Assembly: GCA_003485955.1 (NCBI GenBank)
Contig: DNHH01000098.1
Location: 1-5,783, forward strand
DNA: 5,783 bases
Direction: 5' to 3'
Source of the DNA: Opitutia bacterium
GTDB lineage: Bacteria > Verrucomicrobiota > Verrucomicrobiia > Opitutales > UBA953
Below, one piece after another: positions 1-4,985 of this stretch (the first letter of the stretch is position 1; the number at the start of each line of letters is the position of its first letter). Both the position numbers and the translations under genes were made by a program. The notes under the pieces are model-generated. The model saw nothing but the letters and a program-made list of their open reading frames with translations, did no database searches and was not told the origin of the DNA.

Positions 1-449
1 AGTGTAAAATTAGAGATGACCTTAGCAGGCTTATTCCAGCCAAGCTTCTTAATGTGTTCGGCGATACCTGGCGTGTTACAAATGAGGATATCAATATTAC
101 GGAAGTGTTTGAGCGTTGTCGGGTAATCTCCGAGACGTGCGAATCGCAAACCACACCCGCCAGACGGCATGAAGTCGGCAGCTCGCGGCATCCAAGCGAG
201 AACGCCCGCTGGCTTTTGTGCAGCAACGAGCCGTTTAAACTTCCATGGAAGTAAAAAACGCGACGGCGTGAGGAGACGTGGTAACCCTTCATGCACCTCT
301 ACATTAGCGGGAAGCCGACCCTTCCAACTACGCCCGGGTCGAATCAGCACTGTCTGTTCAATGCCAGCCTCACTCAGCGATCCTACCAGGCTCACAAAGA
401 ACTTCTCTGCGCCACCATCGCGTCCGAAATGGGTATGAAAAATTCGCAT
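1..449 (-). CDS. Family 4 glycosyltransferase, N-terminal part (open at the left edge)
   Basis: Translating the minus strand from ATG at 449 gives 149 codons with no stop before the window ends. The product starts MRIFHTHFGRDGGAEKFF. The glycine-rich GGAEKF segment (residues 12-17) after a first beta strand is typical of the N-terminal Rossmann domain of GT-B family 4 glycosyltransferases. The later segments WMPRAADF (87-94), ARLGDY (104-109) and ICNTPGIAEHIKKLGW (123-138) match the pattern of lipopolysaccharide-type enzymes of this family. The nucleotide-sugar binding C-terminal domain lies outside the window. The likely role is cytoplasmic transfer of a sugar onto a lipid-linked or core glycan; donor and acceptor cannot be told. 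The ATG lies 3 bases after the stop of the upstream glycosyltransferase and has no well-placed Shine-Dalgarno site, so translation is probably coupled. The family is quite secure, the exact substrate unknown. Confidence 0.88.
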   Translation of the reverse strand, partial: MRIFHTHFGRDGGAEKFFVSLVGSLSEAGIEQTVLIRPGRSWKGRLPANVEVHEGLPRLLTPSRFLLPWKFKRLVAAQKPAGVLAWMPRAADFMPSGGCGLRFARLGDYPTTLKHFRNIDILICNTPGIAEHIKKLGWNKPAKVISNFT

Positions 450-452
450 GCC

Positions 453-1271
453 TTAGAGTCCGCAGGTACGACGATCATCCTCTGCCCTATCTCGTTCGGA
501 AAACTCGTCCTGATACATGCGCGACTCAGCCAAAAAAGCATAGACGGCACCTGTCACCGACTGGATAAATCCAGGGAACCCGCAGAGAAACATGCGCCTC
601 ATGAAATAGTACCGCAGAAAATAGATTACTGGACTGAGGATCAGGCGTAGCGGCCGGAAATGCTTACCCTCCTGACGGAGCTGTTCGGCCTTCAGCCTAC
701 CATAGTCCCCTTCTTTTCGGATTTGTACATCGATCGACAGAATCCGGAAATGCAAGAGGGTGCCACGGCGCGCGAGGCGTATTTCACCTGCGACCGTCAT
801 CGCCTCATGCACAAGCATTCCTGGGACATACCGGGCAGACTCACGGCGCACAAGGCGGAGCATGCGACCCTCGTGTACAAAGGATGGTGTATAGCCTAGG
901 CCAAGGAGATAGGGTCGCCGTGGGATGCGCCAGCCACCCACTGAAGCAGGAGCCTCGAGCATACTAGGAAGCTCCTCGCGTAGATCGGGATCAAGCCTCT
1001 CATCACAATCAACATTGATGACCCATGGCTGGGTACACTGCTCAAGCGCATATTGCTTCTGGTCGGCAAAACCTGTCCATTCCCGGTAAAAAATCCGGAT
1101 AGGTAGACCCTCCAGCCGCAGCCGCTCGAGAATTGCGAGCGTGCCGTCACTCGACCCGGAGTCGACAATCACTATCTCCGAGCAAGCATCTAAGGTTCGG
1201 ATACAGTTCTCGATGCAGGACGCCTCGTTCTTGCAAATAATGAAAGCTCCAAGTGGCAACTTATTGTTCAC
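453..1271 (-). CDS. Family 2 glycosyltransferase, WaaE/KdtX-like
   Basis: A 272-residue protein starting at GTG (1271). It has the GT-A fold signatures of family 2: a first strand GAFIICKNEASCIENCI (8-24), VDSGSSDGT (36-44) for nucleotide binding, and NVDCDE (86-91) as the DXD-like metal and sugar-nucleotide site. The spacing WTGFADQKQYAL (65-76) between them, and MLVHEAM (152-158) later, are typical of the WaaE/KdtX group that adds a hexose to the lipopolysaccharide inner core. The C-terminal third (about 209-249) is rich in aromatic and basic residues and may sit on the membrane. It probably acts at the cytoplasmic face of the inner membrane. The GTG is preceded by AGGG nine bases upstream (1284-1281), which supports this start. 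It is first of a pair with the family 4 enzyme at 449. The exact acceptor is inferred only by resemblance. Confidence 0.93.
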   Translation of the reverse strand: MNNKLPLGAFIICKNEASCIENCIRTLDACSEIVIVDSGSSDGTLAILERLRLEGLPIRIFYREWTGFADQKQYALEQCTQPWVINVDCDERLDPDLREELPSMLEAPASVGGWRIPRRPYLLGLGYTPSFVHEGRMLRLVRRESARYVPGMLVHEAMTVAGEIRLARRGTLLHFRILSIDVQIRKEGDYGRLKAEQLRQEGKHFRPLRLILSPVIYFLRYYFMRRMFLCGFPGFIQSVTGAVYAFLAESRMYQDEFSERDRAEDDRRTCGL

Positions 1272-1277
1272 GCACCC

Positions 1278-1323
1278 AGACCCTATTTTTGCTTATAATT
1301 ATTGGCAAGCAAAAGACCCTATT
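1278..1323. promoter_or_regulatory. Nested direct and inverted repeats upstream of the glycosyltransferase operon
   Basis: The 10-mer agaccctatt occurs twice, at 1278-1287 and 1314-1323, 36 bases apart. Between the copies an 8-base inverted repeat, ttttgctt (1287-1294) and aagcaaaa (1307-1314), flanks an AT-rich 12-base spacer. The spacer region contains TATAAT on the plus strand (1294-1299) and TATAAG on the minus strand. The block ends 7 bases before the GTG of the family 2 glycosyltransferase, and one 10-mer copy supplies its AGGG ribosome site. It could be a promoter with an operator, or an RNA hairpin in the leader. No matching -35 box was clear, so the function is inferred. Confidence 0.4.
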
Positions 1324-1340
1324 GTCGACAGAGTCGAAGT

Positions 1341-1360
1341 TGCGGTCGTTTCGGACCGCA
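1341..1360. other. Perfect 7-bp hairpin in the intergenic region
   Basis: The arms tgcggtc (1341-1347) and gaccgca (1354-1360) pair perfectly around a 6-base loop. No T run follows on either strand, so it is not a standard intrinsic terminator. It lies about 70 bases upstream of the family 2 glycosyltransferase and may be a protein-binding site or a leader hairpin. Confidence 0.35.
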
Positions 1361-1611
1361 TCTAACGGTAGGTGCTTGCGATACCCTAAAGTACAATAGG
1401 ATTAGCGAAATACTCTCGCACAGCCGCGATCACGAGTCGGTCGTTGACGACAGTAGTGTTGTTTTCTGGACGACAAAATTGTGGTCCTTGATTGCGCACA
1501 AATCCGCATTCTTAATCCCATTTTGTAGAGTTAAGCCGTGTTAAGATGCTCCCAGTTGTTCGTTTCGGCTTTCCACATCGAATCCGTGCAGCAATGCTAG
1601 CGGACACGCTT

Positions 1612-1686
1612 GCGGGCGTCGTATAACGGCTATTATGTGAGCTTCCCAAGCTTGAGACGAGGGTTCGACTCCCTCCGCCCGCACCA
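1612..1686 (+). tRNA. tRNA-Gly, anticodon CCC
   Basis: A 75-base sequence folds as a full cloverleaf. The acceptor stem GCGGGCG (1612-1618) pairs with CGCCCGC (1676-1682). The T arm is GAGGG/CCCTC around TTCGACT. The anticodon stem TGAGC/GCTTG encloses TTCCCAA, with anticodon CCC at 1645-1647, reading GGG codons. The discriminator base A is followed by an encoded CCA (1684-1686). The D stem GTAT/TTAT has a T-T pair at 13-22, which also occurs in E. coli tRNA-Gly(UCC), so it is not a defect. It is transcribed towards the convergent gene that ends at 1889, with the repeat beginning about 4 bases after CCA. Confidence 0.96.
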
Positions 1687-1691
1687 ATCTA

Positions 1692-1732
1692 GGGGACTAA
1701 AAACCAAAGGGGGACTAAGGTCTAAACGTCAA
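1692..1732 (+). repeat. Left-arm G-run and degenerate heptamers
   Basis: Two copies of a G run followed by GACTAA occur (1692-1700 and 1709-1718). From 1712 the sequence steps in sevens as ggactaa, ggtctaa and acgtcaa. The units are decayed compared with the right arm. Confidence 0.5.
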
Positions 1733-1762
1733 CTGAACAGCTGACCGGCTAAATAGCTGAAC
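1731..1762 (+). repeat. Left-arm octamer array, four units
   Basis: Four successive 8-base units are aactgaac, agctgacc, ggctaaat and agctgaac. Positions 3-4 (CT) and 6 (A) are constant and position 5 is G or A, giving a RRCTRANN pattern. Confidence 0.6.
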
Positions 1763-1796
1763 GAGGAATGCTACGGTGACAGGCGACCGCTAGGCG

Positions 1797-1813
1797 AACT
1801 CGCTGCGCTCGTT
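1797..1813. repeat. Imperfect palindrome near the middle of the repeat
   Basis: The 17 bases aactcgctgcgctcgtt match their own reverse complement at 5 of 8 pairs, with AAC/GTT at the ends and GC/GC inside. They lie almost exactly midway between the two outer G/C runs, at the expected turning point of the inverted element. It is short and could be coincidental. Confidence 0.35.
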
Positions 1814-1845
1814 ACCGGGTGGAGCTAGCAAGTCGAGGCATCTGA

Positions 1846-1877
1846 TGCTTAGCTAGCTAGCTGGCTAGCAGGTTAGC
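1846..1877 (+). repeat. Right-arm octamer array, four units
   Basis: Four successive 8-base units are tgcttagc, tagctagc, tggctagc and aggttagc. All end in TAGC with a pyrimidine or purine-rich head. On the minus strand each reads GCTA plus four bases, parallel to the GCTRA units of the left arm. A short gcatc-t-gatgc palindrome (1838-1848) adjoins it. Confidence 0.65.
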
Positions 1878-1879
1878 TT

Positions 1880-1907
1880 CTTTAATCCTTAGTCCTTAGT
1901 CTTTAGT
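1880..1907 (-). repeat. Right-arm heptamer array, four units with three-frame stops
   Basis: Plus-strand units ctttaat, ccttagt, ccttagt and ctttagt form four perfect 7-base steps, followed by cttcccc. On the minus strand they read ACTAARG with one ATTAAAG. TAA occurs at 1905-1903, 1898-1896, 1891-1889 and 1884-1882. Because 7 is not a multiple of 3, the first three fall in three different frames. The TAA at 1891-1889 is the actual stop of the phosphoglycosyl transferase. The pattern recalls the short tandem heptamer repeats known from cyanobacteria. Confidence 0.75.
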
Positions 1908-2503
1908 CTTCCCCCATCTCCTAAAAACTCTGGCATCGGTTGCTCGGCCGAATGATTAATGCCGGAGCGTGCAAAAACCTTAAAGAAAGTCCGAAAGATG
2001 ATTTTGACATCGAGCCACATGGACTGGTTGTCGACATACCACACATCGAGCGCAAATTTCTCCTCCCAGCTAATGGCATTACGACCATTGATCTGGGCCC
2101 AACCCGTGACGCCTGGCCGAACTTCCATACGTCGTCGCTGGACGTCGTTGTAACGCGCTAGATAACTCATCATCAGTGGCCTTGGTCCCACCACGCTCAT
2201 CTGGCCTATCAAGACATTCCACATCTCCGGAAACTCATCGAGTGTCGAAGCGCGTAAGAATTTTCCGAAGGCAGTGAGGCGTTCGTTGTCAGAAAGTAAC
2301 TTCCCTTCCGCGTCCCGCGCATCGGTCATCGATCTAAACTTAACGATTCGGAAGGGTTTACCGTCTTTACCAGGCCGCTCGTGTAAAAAGAGCACGGGTG
2401 AACCAAGCTTGATACGAACAAGAATCGCAACAACCACGAGAAGCGGCGAAAAAATAATGAGCCAGCCCAGCGAAAAGATGATGTCGAAAATTCGTTTGGC
2501 CAC
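1889..2503 (-). CDS. PglC-like monotopic phosphoglycosyl transferase (bacterial sugar transferase)
   Basis: From GTG at 2503 the protein has 204 residues, the usual size of the minimal PglC-type enzymes. These transfer a sugar phosphate from a nucleotide sugar to undecaprenyl phosphate, the first step of O-antigen, capsule or exopolysaccharide synthesis. One hydrophobic segment (about 5-30) contains Ser-Pro (19-20), the break seen in the reentrant helix of PglC. Next come HERPGKDGKPFRIVKFRSM (41-59), the catalytic Asp-Glu of LDEFPEMWNVL (89-90), VVGPRP (104-109) and VRPGVTGWAQINGRN (128-142). The open frame extends upstream to 2641, but that extension is out-of-frame shadow of the lipoprotein gene. 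The GTG is 2 bases after that gene's TGA (TGAccGTG) without a clear Shine-Dalgarno site, which suggests translational coupling. The expected end is near MPEFLG (190-195); the last residues come from the heptamer repeat. Confidence 0.94.
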   Translation of the reverse strand: MAKRIFDIIFSLGWLIIFSPLLVVVAILVRIKLGSPVLFLHERPGKDGKPFRIVKFRSMTDARDAEGKLLSDNERLTAFGKFLRASTLDEFPEMWNVLIGQMSVVGPRPLMMSYLARYNDVQRRRMEVRPGVTGWAQINGRNAISWEEKFALDVWYVDNQSMWLDVKIIFRTFFKVFARSGINHSAEQPMPEFLGDGGRLKTKD

Positions 2504-2505
2504 GG

Positions 2506-4863
2506 TCAGCGAGATTGCAGGGAGATACGCTCGATGGTCACCTCGCGGAGGGTTGGCAGGCTGTCCGTAAAAGCAATCTCGACCTCCGCAACCGTGCCCA
2601 CGTTCGCCCCAACGGGCACTTCGAGCACCGTACGACCCCAAACGCGTACGCTAAAAGGCAACGTCTTAGATGCAGGCGGAGGTGGGGGTGCATGTAGCAC
2701 TTTCGGGGTGGCTGGTGCTTTAGGTGTTTCAGGGAAGCGCACAGCCAGCACGACAGCGCCTTCGGAAATAGATGCAGCAACATCGGCATCGACGCTAACG
2801 CGAATAACTTCACCCGGGGCAACCGGCACACGCTTAAATAGTCGCCCTTGTGGCGCACGTATCGCCAAGAAATTACGCGCTGAGGAAACAGCCGTAGGGT
2901 ATGCTAGTCGCATCGTCCATTCCCCAGCGGGATAGTTCAGCAATCCCTTCCAAGCGACAACACGCGGCAATCCTACATCCGCCATGCGCATGGCAATCCG
3001 AGCTGCAGCAGGCGCTTCGCTCGGTATGACAAGCTGTTTGCGCTCGTCTGGTGAAAGCCGTGCAGCGAGCAAAGGCCAAGGATTTGGTTGTACGGAAGCA
3101 GACCACTTTACCGGAAGACTGCCCGGCCACTGCGCACGCAAAAGTTCGCTCTCTGCCTGATCGCGCGCCAATTCTGCCGCCATCATTTTTTGCCAATCCT
3201 GAAGCGGTTGCCCTGTGAGCTTTTGTCCGGCTGCGTTGGCCAAGCGGGAGCGTCCGGCTTCGGCCACGCTCAGTTTCCATGCGACAATAAATTGTGCCAG
3301 CCGCATCCGCATTCGGTTGTGTCGCGCATCGCTAGGCGCTTTTGCCAATACGCGTTCGGCGGCGGCTAAATCTTTTTCAGCGGCATCTTGAAGCGCCGGT
3401 GTAAGCAATTCGGCAGCTGAACATCCATCGCGCCAACCGACTAGCCATTGCGCAGGCATACGTCGGAGAGCTAAGTCGCCCCACACATCTTCAATCCGAC
3501 TATACAATGTAATCATCGCGGGTGCGGCCGGACCATAAGCAGCATCAAACCATTGCTGTGCGAGCTGGGCAGGGTTAGCACGAGCATCAGATAGCAGCTT
3601 GGCGCCAACCCACGCTTTAGGCGCATCATAAACCCAAAGAGGGTCGAGTTCGGCGAACCAAGAGCAAACTCCAGCTTGATGGGCAGCGACAATCGATTGT
3701 GTGAGTGCCGGTAAATGTACTCGAGGGATAACTACATCGCGCCCAAACCAATAATCCCAAGTTCCGATACGTCGCGCCCCGCTACGCCCCCATGCTACGA
3801 GATTCGCTGCGTCCATTTTTGCGAACTCAGGATTCGCATACTGAATACGGTCAGCACAGATAGCCGGAAAGATAACAGGGTTAACTTTCACCTTCGGACA
3901 TGCGGCTGCATCCAAATACGCTAGGCAACCAATCGCACGATCGCCCTCAGGGGCCCAATCGAGTTTCGCCACCTGATTTAAAAAGCCGAAAACATAGTCC
4001 GACCGATTCGGTCGCCCATCATACATGCCCTTGGGCTGAGCGACGTCCGCCTCTTCATACACAAGCGAGTCGTTGATACCTAGATTGACAGCGAGTGCCT
4101 GAGGATTCTTTGCGAACCAGGCTTTACTATAAGCTGCAACGGCGCTCGCGGCTTGTGGATGAGAAAGTTTGGGCTGTGCAGATCGTCCACCTGTCGCGTT
4201 CGCAGGCGTTTCGGCATTTACCCCTAGCGTAAACTCTGACTTTGAACTGAGTGCGGCATAAAGACCGTGCGTGCAGTTTGGACGTTCTCCGTAGCCGACC
4301 CGTCGCGCCCAAGCAATGGACTCTGAATCAATCATTCCAGAAACAGCCCTCCACGCAAAGCTTGGGCGCCAGACTTCATCGGTCGGCAAGCCGACTACAC
4401 GTAGCGGCTTGAAGTCCGCACCATTCACGCCTGGCATCACAAAAGTCATCCCGAGGGCTTGCTCGCAGAATCGTCCCGTGGCGATGTAGGTAGCCGTCGG
4501 ATTATTCCCGACGAGGAAAACAAGCTGTCCGCGCGTCGCCCGGACAGCGGCATCGCCATCTGCCACAGGCGCGGCGATTCCTGCTTTTGCAGCAGCCAAG
4601 GTGCGGCCCAATGCGATACCAGATCCTGACGCAATCACCCCGCTGCCCTCTTGGCGGATCTCTGGACGTACACCGGTAACATCTTTGCACGCATCCGCCA
4701 AAGACTGAGCTGCGGCATACTCATCGAATTCAGGATTTTCAGATACCCAAATAGGCCCAAGCCATCGACCATTGAGATAGAGCGCCGTCTTATCTGTCAG
4801 TTCAGGTTTAGACGCAACGCATCCAGAACAAAACAAAGCAATGATGAGCAAGGCCCTGAACAC
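2506..4863 (-). CDS. DUF4838-domain lipoprotein, probable surface or periplasmic glycan-related protein
   Basis: From GTG at 4863 the product has 785 residues and begins MFRALLIIALFCSGC, a short lipoprotein signal with the lipid cysteine at 15. The frame is open to an ATG at 4995, but that start would place 44 residues before the signal. The order resembles DUF4838 proteins: an N-terminal GH67-like domain with RGQLVFLVGNNPTATY (111-126) and ALGMTFVMPG (136-145), then WRPSFAWRAV (165-174), GINDS (262-266), WDYWFG (369-374), CSWFAELDP (400-408) and the helical AAYGPAAPAMITLY (441-454). Residues 590-785 form a beta-rich tail interrupted by a proline run (726-730). The domain is thought to resemble glycoside hydrolases; no activity is proven, and a binding role is possible. 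It is first in a pair with the phosphoglycosyl transferase. The cysteine-rich segment that I recall after the GIND-type motif in many relatives is missing here. Confidence 0.82.
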   Translation of the reverse strand: MFRALLIIALFCSGCVASKPELTDKTALYLNGRWLGPIWVSENPEFDEYAAAQSLADACKDVTGVRPEIRQEGSGVIASGSGIALGRTLAAAKAGIAAPVADGDAAVRATRGQLVFLVGNNPTATYIATGRFCEQALGMTFVMPGVNGADFKPLRVVGLPTDEVWRPSFAWRAVSGMIDSESIAWARRVGYGERPNCTHGLYAALSSKSEFTLGVNAETPANATGGRSAQPKLSHPQAASAVAAYSKAWFAKNPQALAVNLGINDSLVYEEADVAQPKGMYDGRPNRSDYVFGFLNQVAKLDWAPEGDRAIGCLAYLDAAACPKVKVNPVIFPAICADRIQYANPEFAKMDAANLVAWGRSGARRIGTWDYWFGRDVVIPRVHLPALTQSIVAAHQAGVCSWFAELDPLWVYDAPKAWVGAKLLSDARANPAQLAQQWFDAAYGPAAPAMITLYSRIEDVWGDLALRRMPAQWLVGWRDGCSAAELLTPALQDAAEKDLAAAERVLAKAPSDARHNRMRMRLAQFIVAWKLSVAEAGRSRLANAAGQKLTGQPLQDWQKMMAAELARDQAESELLRAQWPGSLPVKWSASVQPNPWPLLAARLSPDERKQLVIPSEAPAAARIAMRMADVGLPRVVAWKGLLNYPAGEWTMRLAYPTAVSSARNFLAIRAPQGRLFKRVPVAPGEVIRVSVDADVAASISEGAVVLAVRFPETPKAPATPKVLHAPPPPPASKTLPFSVRVWGRTVLEVPVGANVGTVAEVEIAFTDSLPTLREVTIERISLQSR

Positions 4864-4985
4864 GGCATAGTTATAAAGACGCTGATGAAGGACGGGAAGC
4901 AGGAATAACTCTATAGAGATTAAGGAGGACAGCCTTAGGGAGTCCCTGCAGTGGCGCTGGAGAGTAGGTATCTCATTTCCGCGGG
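4864..4985. promoter_or_regulatory. Divergent intergenic region between lipoprotein and PATR-protein genes
   Basis: These 122 bases must carry the promoters of both divergent genes. On the minus strand TATAAC (4875-4870) ends 7 bases before the lipoprotein GTG, which would put the transcript start at the start codon. The -35 hexamer at 17-base spacing (TTCCCG) is poor. A perfect 10-base palindrome, ctctatagag (4909-4918), contains a TATAGA box on both strands. A strong Shine-Dalgarno-like aaggagg (4922-4928) is not followed by a start codon at useful distance. All promoter calls here are weak. Confidence 0.35.

Larger units (their letters stand above)
1272..1611. other. Intergenic region between glycosyltransferase unit and tRNA-Gly
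   Basis: About 340 bases without a convincing gene. Short open frames exist on the plus strand (for example 1302-1544), but their translations have no recognisable motif and no ribosome site. The part next to the glycosyltransferases holds the repeats at 1278-1323 and the hairpin at 1341-1360. The part before the tRNA must contain the tRNA promoter, but I found no clear pair of -35 and -10 boxes at good spacing. Confidence 0.6.
1690..1915. repeat. Two-armed inverted heptamer/octamer repeat between convergent genes
   Basis: The left arm reads outside to inside as a G run with GACTAA units, degenerate heptamers, then octamers of the GCTRA type. The right arm, read on the opposite strand, has the same order: G run, ACTAARG heptamers, then octamers beginning GCTA. 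The arms meet around an imperfect palindrome near 1797-1813. Thus GACTAAGG at 1713-1720 can pair with CCTTAGTC at 1887-1894 or 1894-1901. The block starts about 4 bases after the tRNA CCA and ends inside the last codons of the phosphoglycosyl transferase gene. No open frame for a transposase is present. It could be a bidirectional terminator or barrier, or a non-autonomous palindromic repeat; the sequence alone does not decide. Confidence 0.6.

Noticed and set aside
1302..1544. Small plus-strand protein of 80 residues in the intergenic region
   Set aside because: There is no recognisable motif, no ribosome site, and it runs across the likely control region of the minus-strand operon.
1621..1636. 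Defective D arm in the tRNA because of a T-T pair
   Set aside because: The same mismatch is present in the E. coli tRNA-Gly(UCC), and all other stems are intact.
1612..1700. tRNA gene as attachment site of an integrated element
   Set aside because: No integrase gene and no second copy of the tRNA 3' end is seen in the window.
1690..1915. CRISPR array
   Set aside because: The repeat units are 7 or 8 bases with no unique spacers, and no cas gene is present.
2504..2641. Longer N-terminus of the phosphoglycosyl transferase from ATG at 2641
   Set aside because: The extra residues are low-complexity, are not like the family, and overlap the end of the lipoprotein gene in another frame. The GTG at 2503 gives the family length.
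2673..2693. G-rich plus-strand stretch as a possible quadruplex or repeat
   Set aside because: It is the complement of the codons for the proline run in the lipoprotein, which explains it.
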